A stretch of 64,000 nucleotides of DNA from Fereydounia khargensis (GCA_026413255.1 JAOCZO010000012.1:124001-188000); one strand, 5' to 3'; shown: positions 1 through 9,750, counted from the stretch's first letter. Numbers and translations are program-made. Notes: generated by a model from the sequence alone, not told the origin.

Positions 1-56
1 TGGATGACGCCCTCTCGGACCTTGCCTCCTCTGGCCTCGACATGCCGTTCTTGTAA
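1..56 (+). CDS. 3' tail of a gene cut by the window edge
   Basis: An open frame enters from the left edge and ends at a TAA at 54-56. It reads DDALSDLASSGLDMPFL, an acidic and hydrophobic tail typical of a protein C-terminus. Only about 17 codons are visible, so the product cannot be named. The downstream kilobase has no convincing coding sequence, which fits a gene end here, but the call rests on very little sequence. Confidence 0.35.
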   Translation, partial: DDALSDLASSGLDMPFL

Positions 57-1027
57 TATTCGCAATTGTAATCTCTTCATTTACGAGAACGAAACGTCAT
101 ACCGGGGGGATGAAAGACACCATAGTGATGCTCAGTGCTCGTTCCTGCCTCTCTTCAGGACTGCCTCTTCGGTCTTTCGCTGATTTGAGCGACTGGTGAA
201 CCAGATGGAGGTACTGAAGCCTAGGTTGAAAGCGAATGCGGCCCAAAGCGCTATCGGAGAGACGATCGGCGTGAGAAGGAGGCTTGCGACCTCAAGGGCA
301 GTGAGGATGATGGCGGCGCGAGCGGACCTCCTTCATCCGTTAGCAAGGACATCGTTGAGGCAGTGTGCCGTGCCAATTTGTTCGTATGCCGCATGGAGGT
401 GTCCTCTGTTGGCCTGAGCGCCAGGCTCAACGAGATCGGGCTCGTCACCATCGACATGGTGGTCAACGGCGGGTTCTGCGTGCGGAAGGCGATTACGGGT
501 CCTCATTGTCTGGTTGGCACAGAGATGTTGGTGGGAAAGGACCGATCCGCAAGAGTCTTGGTGAGGCACAGTGCTGTGCTGAACCACAGTACAGCATTTA
601 TGCAGCACAGTGCCGTCGATGTCGCCATTGTGACGAGAGCGTGTGCGCGCAGACAAAGAAACGCGGGCCAAGGGCGTAAGTTAATAGCTTTCCCTTGTCC
701 TCAATCGGGGTGGCGGAGTCGGTAGGGCTTGTTGCTGGTGCGCAGGCGCAGAAGGAAGCTGAGCTTCCTTGACCAGTCCGGTAGCGGACGGAACACGTAC
801 AGTACTTAGAGTATGTGATGAAGCGACGGCTTAGAATCGATGCGCGGATGCGCTTTGGGCCTCATATCAATAGAAAGTGTTGGATGTGAGGCACTAGACG
901 AGAGATGTCTGTATGGGGGATACTCTAAGAGCGTAAGGTAGAGACAGAAGGGTAACTTGGTCTCGTCACCACCTACAAGTATCATACAAGGCAGGAGCTG
1001 GCATGTCACTATGCCTCTTGGCAGGCT
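57..1027. other. Intergenic stretch without a supported gene
   Basis: Several overlapping frames of 70-120 codons occur on both strands between about 196 and 725, but none resembles a known protein and they contradict each other. Short imperfect repeats of GCACAGTG/CACAGTAC type occur at 568-618. I see no RNA gene or transposon part here. Confidence 0.5.
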
Positions 1028-1134
1028 TCACGTATCCAGTGACCTCCAATCTCTTGCATTCACACGACTTCTGACACTGATTTGATGCCTGAAAAGTGCC
1101 CAAAGCAAGCGCAGTACCACTTTCCCAACCGACC
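1028..1134 (-). pseudogene. tRNA-Pro(UGG)-like pseudogene
   Basis: Read on the minus strand from 1134, the sequence starts GGTCGGTTGGGAAAGTGG, close to the 5' half of the intact tRNA-Pro at 4054-4163. It keeps the anticodon-arm string GCTTGCTTTGGG, an intron-like spacer, and the 3' anticodon stem TGCAAGAGAT. The T-arm and acceptor 3' strand are badly diverged and no B box remains, so it should not give a functional tRNA. Its intron matches the one in the 16421-16508 copy rather than that of the intact gene. It could instead be a tRNA-derived SINE head. Confidence 0.6.
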
Positions 1135-1265
1135 AACTTGTGTTTGAATGGATAAAAACAATGTATAACAACCTCAATGTCTGAAGAGCGACCTCAGCTG
1201 CCACCAAAATCGCACATGTACACATCCTTGCGGTCAAATGGCAGCCAGAGCCACGCGTGGTAGAC
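1135..1265 (-). repeat. Conserved tRNA-upstream segment, left inverted copy
   Basis: On the minus strand this segment runs TACCACGCGTGGCTCTGGCT through CAGCTGAGGTC to TATACATTG, directly upstream of the tRNA-Pro-like pseudogene. A clearly homologous copy lies in the opposite orientation at 3743-3869. The first ~90 bases differ at only about ten positions, with weaker match after that. The two copies bracket the photolyase gene. Confidence 0.7.
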
Positions 1266-1336
1266 GCGCGTCCTCCCCCCTCAAAGAGAGTACTCACACA
1301 GCTTCATTTCTAACCCAAAGATGTTACAAGGACTGT

Positions 1337-3563
1337 TCACTTTTTCTTCTTCTTAGCAGGCTTGGAGTCGCCTTCATCAGTCTTGCGCTTGCTCTTGCTG
1401 TCAGTGACCTTGGTGGTGATAGCGTCGCCTTTGCCTGGTTTTGCCCAGTCTGGAACTTTGGCGCCTGGACGAGCTTTGGACTCGAAGTGTTTCGGTGGGT
1501 CCTTGATGCCGTGTTGCTTGCGAAGAATTTCGTCTGCTTTGCCGTCCAAGACCTCCTTCGAGTTGCCATAAAAGCCGGCCTGGTAGCAGGCCTTCATACG
1601 CGCCATGTTTTCCTCCTTGCACTCTTTCTCGTCAAGCATAGGCTCGGGATAATCCTGCCCAATGATGCATCCCGCCTTGCGCTGAACCTCGGCCGGTGCC
1701 TTCCATGGCTCGTAGATAAACTTGTCCGGGTACTTGGCTAACTCGGGGCAGTACTTGCGCACCAGCGAACCAGTTTTGTCGTACTTGGAGGGGAAGCTAA
1801 CCAGACCGTACAGGCGGAAGTATTGCGTGAAGAAGGCAGAGCAGCTCAGCCACATCCAGTTACCTGGATTGCTACAGGGGTCCCAGTCGATGAGATATTC
1901 GTCAAAGATCTCCGCTCCTCGCTCCCATGAGATCCAGCACTGTCCACGAGTCAGAAAGGCTGCGGTCGAGTGACGACCAAGATGGTGCATCCAGCCTTCT
2001 ACTCGAACCTGGCGCATCAGTGCATCGATCCATGGGAATCCGGTTTGACCCGATTTGAAGGCTGCCAAACGTGCCTCGCTGACTGGGTCTCCAGGGGGCC
2101 GAGGAGTCACGGGCTCGCCAGATTTGTCGTATACGGTAGGAAGATGCCAGTCCATCTGGAATCAAAATCCTGGTCAATCCATGCTGTCTGACATGGAATC
2201 CATCTGGATGCTACTCACGTATCTGCAGACCTCGTTACCACGAACGCGTCCAAAGTTGTCGCCGACCGCAAACTCGGCGCAGGCGTACATGTCGCGGAAC
2301 AGCAGCTGGCCATTCAGGTTTTCCGGCGGCGTGGTCTTGGAGCCGCCCTTGTACTTCTTCTTTGCCTCCTCTGCGTCCCACCACATCTTTCGAACAGAGA
2401 GGCATCCGAACTTAAGGTATGGGGAGAGCAGCGTGGTGGCTGGGTTGTCGGCAGCTTGAGCCGGTGAGGTTTTGGGCTTGGAAAAGGTTGCGATATACTC
2501 GGGGTCCTTGCATAGACGAGCGAGACGTTGGAGTGCTTCGGGCTCACCGCCCTTGATCGTGTCTCGAACCTTGGATGCATCCATGCCCAGCGATTCAAGC
2601 GTCGGGACCGAGAAGGCGGCGTCGCCATCCACGGTGTCGTAACATGTGAGCTTACCGTCCCGCTGACCTCCTAGCTCCACTGAGTTGAGATCCACAGACT
2701 CAGGACCCTCTCGGCCGTGGCCCTTGTAGTGAGGCAGTCCTTCTAGACTCGATGCCAGCTCTGAAAGCAAATCCTTCCTCTCTGACGCCGACTTGTCGTT
2801 GAGTTTGGGAAGCGGCAATGAATCAGGGGCCGAAAGTGGCTTGGGTACATCCCCCATATCGGCGACAATCTGTGTACGGGCGAAAGAACCATTTAATATG
2901 CGAGTCAAACAAATTTTTCTTTGAGCCGTTCACTTACCTTTTGGAGCGTGCTAATAGCCATGGTCGGTTTGCCCTTGTTGCGCTTGACCACCTCCTCAGG
3001 ATCATAGAGGTGGTGACCCTGGATAGCAACAAGCTCTACATTGCTCTTGTCAGCTGCCTCACGGATGAGTTCGTCTCGTCGCCGACCGTACGCAGAAGGG
3101 TCCTATCGGAAGTACTGCAATATTAGCGCAACGGTTCAAAAGGCCACAGAGGCGAGCAAAAAAGGGCAGACTCACCTTTTCAATGACAAGATGAGTAATG
3201 TTCCAGCGCTTCCAAAGTTCTGGAAGCAACTCGGTTGGCTCTCCACGCACGACTAGGAGCTGAGACTCTGACTGTGTCTTGGTGATCTCATCAGAGAGCG
3301 CTTGCATCGACTCTAGCAGGAATCGGAAGCGATTGATGCCGACACGGTGCTTGAATACGTACTGTGAATACATAAAAAGGTTAGCTGTGCAGGTGTGAAA
3401 AGCCTTGACGTCGAATGCTCACGTTAGGGTCCCAACACCAGACGGGAAAGAGAGCCGCAGGTTTGAGGTCGAGCGCGGCATGGAGCGCCGGCGAATCGTG
3501 AAGACGAAGGTCAGTGCGGAACCAATAGAGCACCCTGGCGGCGCCTTGTTTCGCTGCTGGCAT
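1337..3563 (-). CDS. (6-4)-type DNA photolyase / animal-type cryptochrome
   Basis: Flavoprotein of the photolyase/cryptochrome family, which uses light to repair UV photoproducts in the nucleus. Five exons (3563-3423, 3361-3176, 3102-2938, 2869-2219, 2155-1337) join in frame to 653 aa. The N-terminal alpha/beta antenna domain begins VLYWFRTDLRLHDSPAL. The FAD-binding half holds VEGWMHHLGRH around residue 440, whose two histidines four residues apart mark the (6-4) class, followed by CWISWERG and GNWMWLSCSAFF. A lysine-rich tail ends in KKKKK and may act as a nuclear signal. All introns have GTGAGN or GTAAGT donors. A light-sensing role instead of repair cannot be excluded from sequence. The gene is bracketed by inverted tRNA-upstream repeats. 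Confidence 0.93.
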
Positions 3564-3742
3564 AGTGGATGGAGGTTGTGGTGGTGGTAGTCTCGACGAT
3601 GGCAGCCACGTCGTACCATGAAGATCCGAATCTGTTTGTCATTCATTCCTGACAGGTCCAAGCTGACCAAAGCGGATAGATGCATGCATGTGGAGGTTTG
3701 ATTTCTTCTGCATCGCCGATTGTGGGAGAGTGAGAGTGTGCC

Positions 3743-3893
3743 CTACCACGCGTGGCTCTGGCTGCCATTTGACCGCAAGAATGGGTACCTGTGCGAGCTT
3801 GGTGGCAGCTGAGGTCTCTCTTAAGCAATAGGCATTATATACATTGTCCTTCTCCAGCATACATAAGTTGGTCGCTTGGCCAAGTGGTAGCTG
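3743..3893 (+). repeat. Conserved tRNA-upstream segment plus tRNA-Pro-like 5' half, right copy
   Basis: Positions 3743-3869 match the reverse complement of 1135-1265. They run into GGTCGCTTGGCCAAGTGG at 3870-3887, a tRNA 5' half with a good A box (TGGCCAAGTGG). Beyond about 3893 the tRNA resemblance fades. A GGTCACTG near 3957 and GGTTGAGACCC near 3969 are only faint echoes of the pseudogene's 3' part. Either the gene was cut here by an insertion or it decayed in place. Confidence 0.6.
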
Positions 3894-4053
3894 GAGGGGG
3901 GGCTTGTGGGCGCGAGTCTTATTGGATGAGGAGCTCATCATCGATCTCGAAGGGTGGGTCACTGCCGAGGTTGAGACCCCACGGCGGCGTGTCGCTGCCT
4001 ATAATGTGGACGAATGGACCCGTTCACACCACCCAAAAAAACGTTGTCAAAAA

Positions 4054-4163
4054 GGGTCGCTACGGGAATCGAACCCGCGATCTCTTGCAATCGAACACGT
4101 GTCAACACCGATAAGGTGCCGAGAATCCCAAAGCAAGCGCGTTAGCCACTTCGCTAAGCGACC
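4054..4163 (-). tRNA. tRNA-Pro(UGG) with intron
   Basis: On the minus strand the acceptor stem GGTCGCT (from 4163) pairs with AGCGACC (ending 4055). The anticodon stem CTTGC pairs with GCAAG, and the loop gives anticodon TGG. An intron of roughly 36 nt interrupts the loop after position 37. The T-arm is GCGGG/CCCGT around TTCGATT. A run of five T follows (4049-4053), a Pol III terminator. It is the only complete copy of the three related loci in this window. Confidence 0.9.
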
Positions 4164-4489
4164 ATATCATGCATAAGGTAAAGAGTTAATACATCATATT
4201 CCCAAATTCCACATTGACGTGGCGGGCGCGTGAGCAACTTACCAGTGCGCTGTACTGGCTTTGTCGGATGCGTGCCAACACCCGATCGGCGCCAGTAAGT
4301 CCTACGTTGGTCCCTCGCTGACAGACGCTGAGGAGGCCGAGGAGATTCGAGCGCTGTCTGAGGTCATGCTCGCCTCCGGAAGCGCTGCCCCCTCTCCCTG
4401 ACCCTGGGATTTTTACTCCTGTCTACTGCCCCTCATCCCTTCTGAAATCGCTACGGGTTCTGATCATTTCTCGTGTGTTTTGGCTTGGT
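4164..4489. other. Short stretch with a possible coding remnant
   Basis: A plus-strand frame from about 4234 reads CAVLALSDACQHPIGASKSY and on to an acidic segment ending ASGSAAPSP before a TGA near 4398. The composition looks protein-like, but it has no start and no family I recognise. It may be the tail of a decayed transposon ORF. Nothing else is evident. Confidence 0.3.
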
Positions 4490-5473
4490 TTACCTACACT
4501 GTTTGCCCTTCGCACGGCGCCCTGCTCGCACCTCGCGCCAGGCGAAAAGGAAACTCAGTTGCCGGTTTGTGGGCCCACGCCTCTGCGCCAGTCTCTTCCT
4601 CCAGAAGCAGCTGACCGCCCAACGCTTCTCCCCCACCCGCAATGGCAGCGCCTTGGTTGTGTGCTTCAACACGTCTGACCGAAACAGAACAACGTCACCA
4701 GGCTGTAGCTCCAGATATATGCTGAACTCTGGCAGCTTCAGTAGTGCGTGCGCCCCAAAATTAAGGAGTATTGTTGGCGCTTGGTCCAGCGGGTCCGTGT
4801 GCGCCTTGTCCGTGAAGCCTTCAAACGCTGCAAAAGTACTGGCCAACGGGTGACAGTACTCTGCGTAGGGCGTGATCCGGCACAACCAGTCAGCGAGGGT
4901 GGTGCTCCGTTCCTGTAGCGCCTCAGCAAAGTCCTGGTCTGCATACTTGCGCACCAGTGGCGCCACGTTTTGGTCCAGGTACGTATGCAGCCATCTGAGG
5001 AACCGAGCCATCGCCTTCTCTGCTTCGGGCGTAGGCTGCTCCATCCCCTTTGTTGGGCACAGGCGCCTGCACGCCTGGTCGTACCAGATCCCCAGGTGGA
5101 ACCGGGCCAAACCCTTAGCTGATACGCGCCTGGCCCCAGCGTGTGAGTTCATGCGGGTACACTCCTTGTCCATCTGCTGGAAGAGTCCGTACCCCTCTCG
5201 CTCTTGCTTTCCCTGGCGCCTGGAGGCGGACTCGGTGATCGGCCCAAGGCGCTGGAGCACAGTGCGGCCGCCATGTACCAGCGTGACGTTGTGCCTGACC
5301 CGGATGGGCCCCAATCCCTTGTCAAATGCGCCCTGCCGACCATCTATCATTTGGTAGGGCCTGGCTCCGCGTGTGAGACTGACCACGTGCGGCTCTTGAC
5401 TGGCCAGCCGGTAGGCCTCCTGCTCAAGCTTGCGGTTTGTCCTGCGATCGAGCCCCGGATACGCCTTGTCCAT
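4490..5473 (-). CDS. 2OG-Fe(II) dioxygenase-like protein (TET/JBP-like fold)
   Basis: A 327-aa frame. Its C-terminal half carries the pattern of 2-oxoglutarate/iron dioxygenases: H225-x-D227 (AHTDPLDQ), a PEFSIYLELQPGDVVLFRSD strand pair, a distal H271 and R284 in GEKR. These are the expected two His and one Asp iron ligands and the 2-oxoglutarate-binding Arg. The layout, with PGDVVLF before the second His, recalls the TET/JBP oxygenases that are expanded in basidiomycetes, often next to KDZ transposons. That link is family knowledge; no KDZ transposase is seen here. The N-terminal 200 residues are basic and unrecognised. The frame is intact. It may act on nucleic acid bases, or be an orphan cargo gene. 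Confidence 0.55.
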   Translation of the reverse strand: MDKAYPGLDRRTNRKLEQEAYRLASQEPHVVSLTRGARPYQMIDGRQGAFDKGLGPIRVRHNVTLVHGGRTVLQRLGPITESASRRQGKQEREGYGLFQQMDKECTRMNSHAGARRVSAKGLARFHLGIWYDQACRRLCPTKGMEQPTPEAEKAMARFLRWLHTYLDQNVAPLVRKYADQDFAEALQERSTTLADWLCRITPYAEYCHPLASTFAAFEGFTDKAHTDPLDQAPTILLNFGAHALLKLPEFSIYLELQPGDVVLFRSDVLKHTTKALPLRVGEKRWAVSCFWRKRLAQRRGPTNRQLSFLFAWREVRAGRRAKGKQCR

Positions 5474-5560
5474 ATTTCTTTGGAGGCTTGGGTCATTGTG
5501 GCGGTTCCTGGCCAGCGCACACCAACCTCCTGCCTAGCGCGCCTGGCCTCGCTGCCCTCT

Positions 5561-5704
5561 GCGCGCCCCCCGCCCATTTACCACACTGCGCTCTGACTAG
5601 AGGCCCCGCCTAATTACCACACGGCTGCTCCTGCGCGCCCCCCGCCCATTTACCACACTGCGCTCTGACCAGAGGCCCCGCCTAATTACCACACGGCTGC
5701 TCCT
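5561..5704. repeat. 72-bp tandem duplication
   Basis: Two adjacent copies (5561-5632 and 5633-5704) begin GCGCGCCCCCCGCCCATTTA and end CACGGCTGCTCCT, with a single T/C difference noticed. The near identity implies recent duplication. The copies sit between the divergent 2OG-Fe ORF and the endonuclease ORF, so they may lie in a shared promoter region. Confidence 0.9.
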
Positions 5705-5976
5705 ACGCACGCTGCCTGCCCCGGACCCTCGGTTCCGGCAGCTACCTCTGCCTGGGTTTTTGGCCTGCGCTGCGGATCCGGTGTGCAACCCTAGTGTCCT
5801 CCGTTCCCCTGTCCTGCTCATATTGGTGACTCCGGAATTTACGCCGCCACCCACAACATCTAGGCTATGTGTCGCGGCCCTGCCAATCCTACAAATATGC
5901 TCCCTACCTGTTCGCCTGGGCCGGCGCTCCTGACCGGAGCTGCCGCTTCTCACACTGATCACACTCTCTCTGCACC
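5705..5976. other. Spacer before the endonuclease ORF
   Basis: GC-rich sequence between the tandem duplication and the ATG at 5977. Short frames exist but none is convincing. It could be 5' leader of the LINE remnant. Confidence 0.4.
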
Positions 5977-7107
5977 ATGCCTGCACCAGCCTCCACCCTC
6001 GGCTTCTTGCAGTTCAATGTTGGCCACGGCGAGGAACGGCTCCAGCAGGCCATGGCGGCCTGGACATCCTCCACCCTGCAGCAGGACATTATGCTGCTTC
6101 AGGAGGCACGCACCCTCCCGGAATGGTCTGCTCAGGGCTGGTCGGCGGTCTACTGCCGCCCAAGGGACTGGAGCCACCTCACTCCCAGCCGGCAACTCCA
6201 CCGGTACCTTGAGTGGCGGGACGCTGCTATCCTGGTCCGCCCTGGCTTGCGTTGCTCTGCCTCTGCAGAGGTAGACGCTGCCTCCACTGCGGCTGCGACC
6301 GTCACCACTCCACACGGTCTGCTCCTGGTCAGCAATACCTACCTTGCGCCAGCGCTCAGCACGGAAGCGGTCGACGCCATCCTTTCCAGCAACCGCACGG
6401 CTATCAACTGCACTAGTGCAACACACGTTATCTTGGGCGGGGACCTCAACGCCAGGGGCGGTATCTGGGATTCTGGGACCGTCAACTACAACTTGCCCTC
6501 CACCCTGGTCGAGTCCCTCCTTGAGGCGGCTGACCTCACGCTCCAAACACCTGTCGGTCTCAGGACGTTCCAACGCAACGAGGACGACACTGCCACTACC
6601 ATCGACCTGACCATGACCTTGTCCCTGGTGCTGGTGGAACGGTTCCAGACTGTCCCAGACTGGTCGTATTACCTCCATTTCCCTATCACTTTCCTGGCCG
6701 CCTGCCTCTCGCCAGGGGAAAGTGACGATGAGGAGGATGGCTTACGAGGACTGGAGCTCAACACTGGCCAGTGTCACACGGTCACTTTGGCAAGCAGCAG
6801 CAGCAAAGCGCGGGCGGGGCGCAAGAGGCTCTTTCGGTGGTTCGAATTTCAAACCTTGGTGGGTGCCCACGGTCGACTCTCGGCCAGAGAACGACGCACA
6901 CCAAACACGTCTTTCGCCGCCTGGTTATCCCGCTCCATCACACACTTTTACTTGTCAGGTCAAGCCTCACCCACCAAACTTGCCAATACAACTGACTTGG
7001 TCATCAATCTCTTGCAGTACCTATCTCACCCGCCCTCTCTCGGCCTCGTATCATCTCGGACTGCCAACCATTTGACCAAGGTCCTTCCCTCTTCAGTCGC
7101 ACGCTAA
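5977..7107 (+). CDS. Orphan LINE-type AP endonuclease (EEP) domain, reverse transcriptase missing
   Basis: A 376-aa frame with the exonuclease-endonuclease-phosphatase fold used by non-LTR retrotransposons to nick DNA. Visible active-site motifs in order are QFNVGHG (N14), LLQEAR (E43), LGGDLNARGG (D156, N158), TTIDLTMT (D210) and a terminal H234 in YLHFPI, where most members have SDH. The usual reverse transcriptase that follows is absent, and the frame ends after an unrelated-looking Ser/Arg-rich tail. It is therefore a truncated LINE or a captured endonuclease. LINEs are normally 5'-truncated, so keeping only the N-terminal domain is odd. Confidence 0.75.
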   Translation: MPAPASTLGFLQFNVGHGEERLQQAMAAWTSSTLQQDIMLLQEARTLPEWSAQGWSAVYCRPRDWSHLTPSRQLHRYLEWRDAAILVRPGLRCSASAEVDAASTAAATVTTPHGLLLVSNTYLAPALSTEAVDAILSSNRTAINCTSATHVILGGDLNARGGIWDSGTVNYNLPSTLVESLLEAADLTLQTPVGLRTFQRNEDDTATTIDLTMTLSLVLVERFQTVPDWSYYLHFPITFLAACLSPGESDDEEDGLRGLELNTGQCHTVTLASSSSKARAGRKRLFRWFEFQTLVGAHGRLSARERRTPNTSFAAWLSRSITHFYLSGQASPTKLANTTDLVINLLQYLSHPPSLGLVSSRTANHLTKVLPSSVAR

Positions 7108-7336
7108 CCAGCCCGCTCGCTCAATGCGGAACCATACATCCAAGCACATTTGATGCGGACTTGACCAGGTGCGGGCAAGCTTGGTTCCGCAGAGTTGAAG
7201 TGCGGATGCGGGAGGTAGGCGGGCTGGGGAACCAGTCTGGTCGAAGGATTCAGCATGCCCAGGATCATATATAGGGCCTCCCTCTGCGCTTCCAAGGTCC
7301 CCCTCGCCCTTCTACGCTACCACCAGCTCCGTCGCT
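7108..7336 (+). promoter_or_regulatory. Promoter region with TATA-like box
   Basis: TATATA at 7268-7273 lies about 65 bases before the ATG at 7337. Partial inverted repeats flank the region (CCAGCCCGC near 7109 against GCGGGCTGG near 7215; TGCGGAACCA against TGGTTCCGCA). This supports a real transcription unit starting just downstream. Confidence 0.45.
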
Positions 7337-9750
7337 ATGCCTCCAGACGAATTTGCAGGACAACGAGATCGAGACGTCGACAATCTTAACCCTCAAGCCG
7401 AGCACAATGAAGTGCAAGATGAGAATGAAGACGGTAAGTGATCACAACCATCTCGGCGACAACACTCCCTCTCTGACCTCCTCACTTTTCACAGATGCTC
7501 TCACGTATCTTGACGTGATGGCGTTCACGGTCAAGAAGCCATATGGGTGTGCCGTTGATGGTAAGTCAGTCATTCTTCCCGCTTTTACTTTGGAACACTA
7601 CTTACTTCTCTTTCATTCTTCCGCAGAGCTTCTCCGCGAGCGACCACCAAAGACCTGTTGGTGTTGTGCGGTCAGAGAGGGCGGCCCTATCGAATGTGTG
7701 GCTACTGACGGCCCTCGATGTGCCGGCTGCACAGCACACTCCTCACCATGCGACTTCAACGGAAAGCGTGAGTTTCTCACATTGCCCTCTCCTTGTCATT
7801 CGTAATGGTACTCATATCATCTTCCTGCATCTTACAGCTCAGGAGCCTCAGTTCGGGGGGAAGCACAAAGAGGCGCTGGCGACCATTCACGGTTACCTTT
7901 GGGACTTGTGGCTCAAGTCCCCCGCAGGCACTCGACGTCCAAGAGCTTCTCTTCACCTGGGCAATCTTGGCAAGTATCGATTCCCCAGCTGGATCGTCCG
8001 CCGTTATGGCACACTCATTGAAGAGGAGGGGCGAAAGATGTCCCAAGCTGCGAAACGTCAATCCGCCAAGCGAGCGGCAAGGACACGAGCAGCTGCCGCA
8101 GCTCATACGGCCGCCGCAGCTCGTACAGCCACCGCAGCTCCAGGAGGACTCTTGGTGGCCGCAGCTTCACGAACGCCTCCAGCCGCGGCAGCTCCAGGAG
8201 CGCTCTTGGCGGCCGCAGCTTCGCAAACGCCTCCTGTCACGCAAGCTGCAGGCGCACTCTCGACCGCGGCTCCAGGGGCACCCCCAGCCGCCGCATCCTC
8301 ACGAGCACTCTCGGACGCAGCTCGTACAACCACGGCAGCTCCAGGAGCAATCTCGTCGGCCGCAGTTTCACGAACGCCTCCTGCCACGCAAGCTCCAGGA
8401 GCAATCTCGGCCGCAGCTCTACAAGCATTCTCTGCCGGCGCATCTTCAGGAGCGTTCTCGACCGCAACTCTACAAGCACTCTCCAGTGCCGCAACTCCAG
8501 GAGGACCTTTGGCCGCAGCTCTACAAGCACCCTTGGTCGCAGCTTCACAAACGTCTCCTGCCGTCCAAGCTCCGGGAGCACTCTCGGCCGCGGCTGCACG
8601 AGCACCTCCAGCCGCCCAAGCTCCTGGCGCACCTCCAGCCGCCGAAGCTCCACGAGCACCTTTGGTCGTGGCTCCCCGAGCACCTTTGGCCGCGGCTCCC
8701 CGAGCACCTCCAGCCGCCGAAGCTCCACGAGCACCTTTGGTCGCGGCTCCACGAGCACCTCCTGCCGCCGAAGCTCCACGAGCACCTTTGGTCGCGGCTC
8801 CACGAGCACCTCCTGCCGCCCAAGCTCCTGGAGCACTCTCGGCCGCCGCAGCCACCATCAACGAGACAACAACATTGTCGGGCGTTGATCTTCTTCGTCA
8901 GCAACGATTAGCAGCTTTTGAGCCTCTTCTGGCATCAGCACGCAGAGCCGCCACCGATGCTCCTGACGCCGAAACTCTGGCCGATACGCGTCCTGATGCT
9001 CGTCCCCCGGCCAACGCGCGTCCCGATACTCATGCCATTGATCATCCTCTTGCCGATGCGCGTCCCGATGCTCATCCTCGCGCCGATGCTCATCCCGCTG
9101 CTCATCCGGCACGTGCCCCTGCTCATCCGCGTCCCGCTGCTCATCCAGCTGCTCATCCGGCACGTGCCCCTGCTCATCCGCGTCCCGCTGCTCATCCAGC
9201 TGCGCATCTGGCTCGTGCTCCTGCTCATCCTCCGGCCAACACGCGTCCCGATACTCATCCCGATGCTCATCCTCGCGCCGATGCTCATCCCGCTGCTCAT
9301 CCCGCACGTGATGATACCCACCCTCTGGCCAATACGCAACTAACCACCTGCCCGGCAACCGATGTGCCTTGCCCTCCCGTCGCATCTCATGACGTCCATG
9401 CACTGTCCAACAACGGTGACGCTAGCTCCATTTCAGCAACGGTGTCATCACCCGGCACGCATTCTCGCATATCTGCTGTCAATGATGGACGCTCCGAGGC
9501 ACAAATTTGCATAGCAGCAAGCGTGAATGGGGACTTGGGTGGGACGGAGGATATCCTCGGTTGCTTGCGCCAAATCCTAGGAGGAAGAGCAGGAGCTGAG
9601 ATAGGAGAGCGTACAGCGTTCTCTAGTGTCGAGTTCTCTCTTGCATACCGAGCAAATCGATCAGACCAGCAGAGTCCGGATCAGCAACCTTTGGTGCATG
9701 AGGCTCCCAGGTCGCAAGAACCACCTACCCAAAGGAGACGACACGCATGA
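7337..9750 (+). CDS. Cys-cluster protein with long Ala/Pro and His/Ala/Pro repeat domains (unknown function)
   Basis: Four exons (7337-7433, 7495-7560, 7627-7767, 7838-9750) with canonical GTAAGT/GTGAGT donors and matching phases give 738 aa. No function is recognised. Residues ~55-90 hold a compact cysteine cluster, CWCCAVREGG...C...RCAGCTAHSSPC, with spacing like a small zinc-binding domain. A basic segment around GRKMSQAAKRQSAKRAARTR follows. Next come about 250 residues of Ala/Pro-rich repeats (8090-8860) and about 110 residues of His/Pro/Ala/Asp-rich repeats (8980-9310), then a unique tail. The repeats keep several frames open on both strands, so the frame choice rests on the splicing and the unique ends. 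It is co-oriented with the recombinase 1.2 kb downstream and may be a partner or cargo gene. Confidence 0.6.
8090..8860 (+). repeat. Coding minisatellite (Ala/Pro repeats)
   Basis: Degenerate units built around GCAGCTCCACGAGCACCT and relatives recur across the region. In the chosen frame they encode APRAPPAAEAPRAPLVA-type repeats. The period is mixed, roughly 15-30 bases, and the repeat is free of stops in at least three other frames. Confidence 0.8.
9090..9210 (+). repeat. Coding tandem repeat of ~51 bp
   Basis: A unit containing GCTCATCCGGCACGTGCCCC then TGCTCATCCGCGTCCC is repeated almost perfectly about twice, inside a longer field of GCTCATCC motifs (8990-9310). It encodes AHPARAPAHPRPAAHP in the chosen frame. 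Confidence 0.8.

Noticed and set aside
8103-8911. Long frames on the minus strand and in a second plus frame across the Ala/Pro repeats
   Set aside because: Stop-free repeats make every frame open. Only the chosen plus frame joins properly spliced upstream exons and a unique C-terminus.
9090-9310. Regular repeats as a CRISPR array
   Set aside because: The repeats are contiguous and coding, with no unique spacers of constant length; such arrays are not expected in a fungal nucleus.
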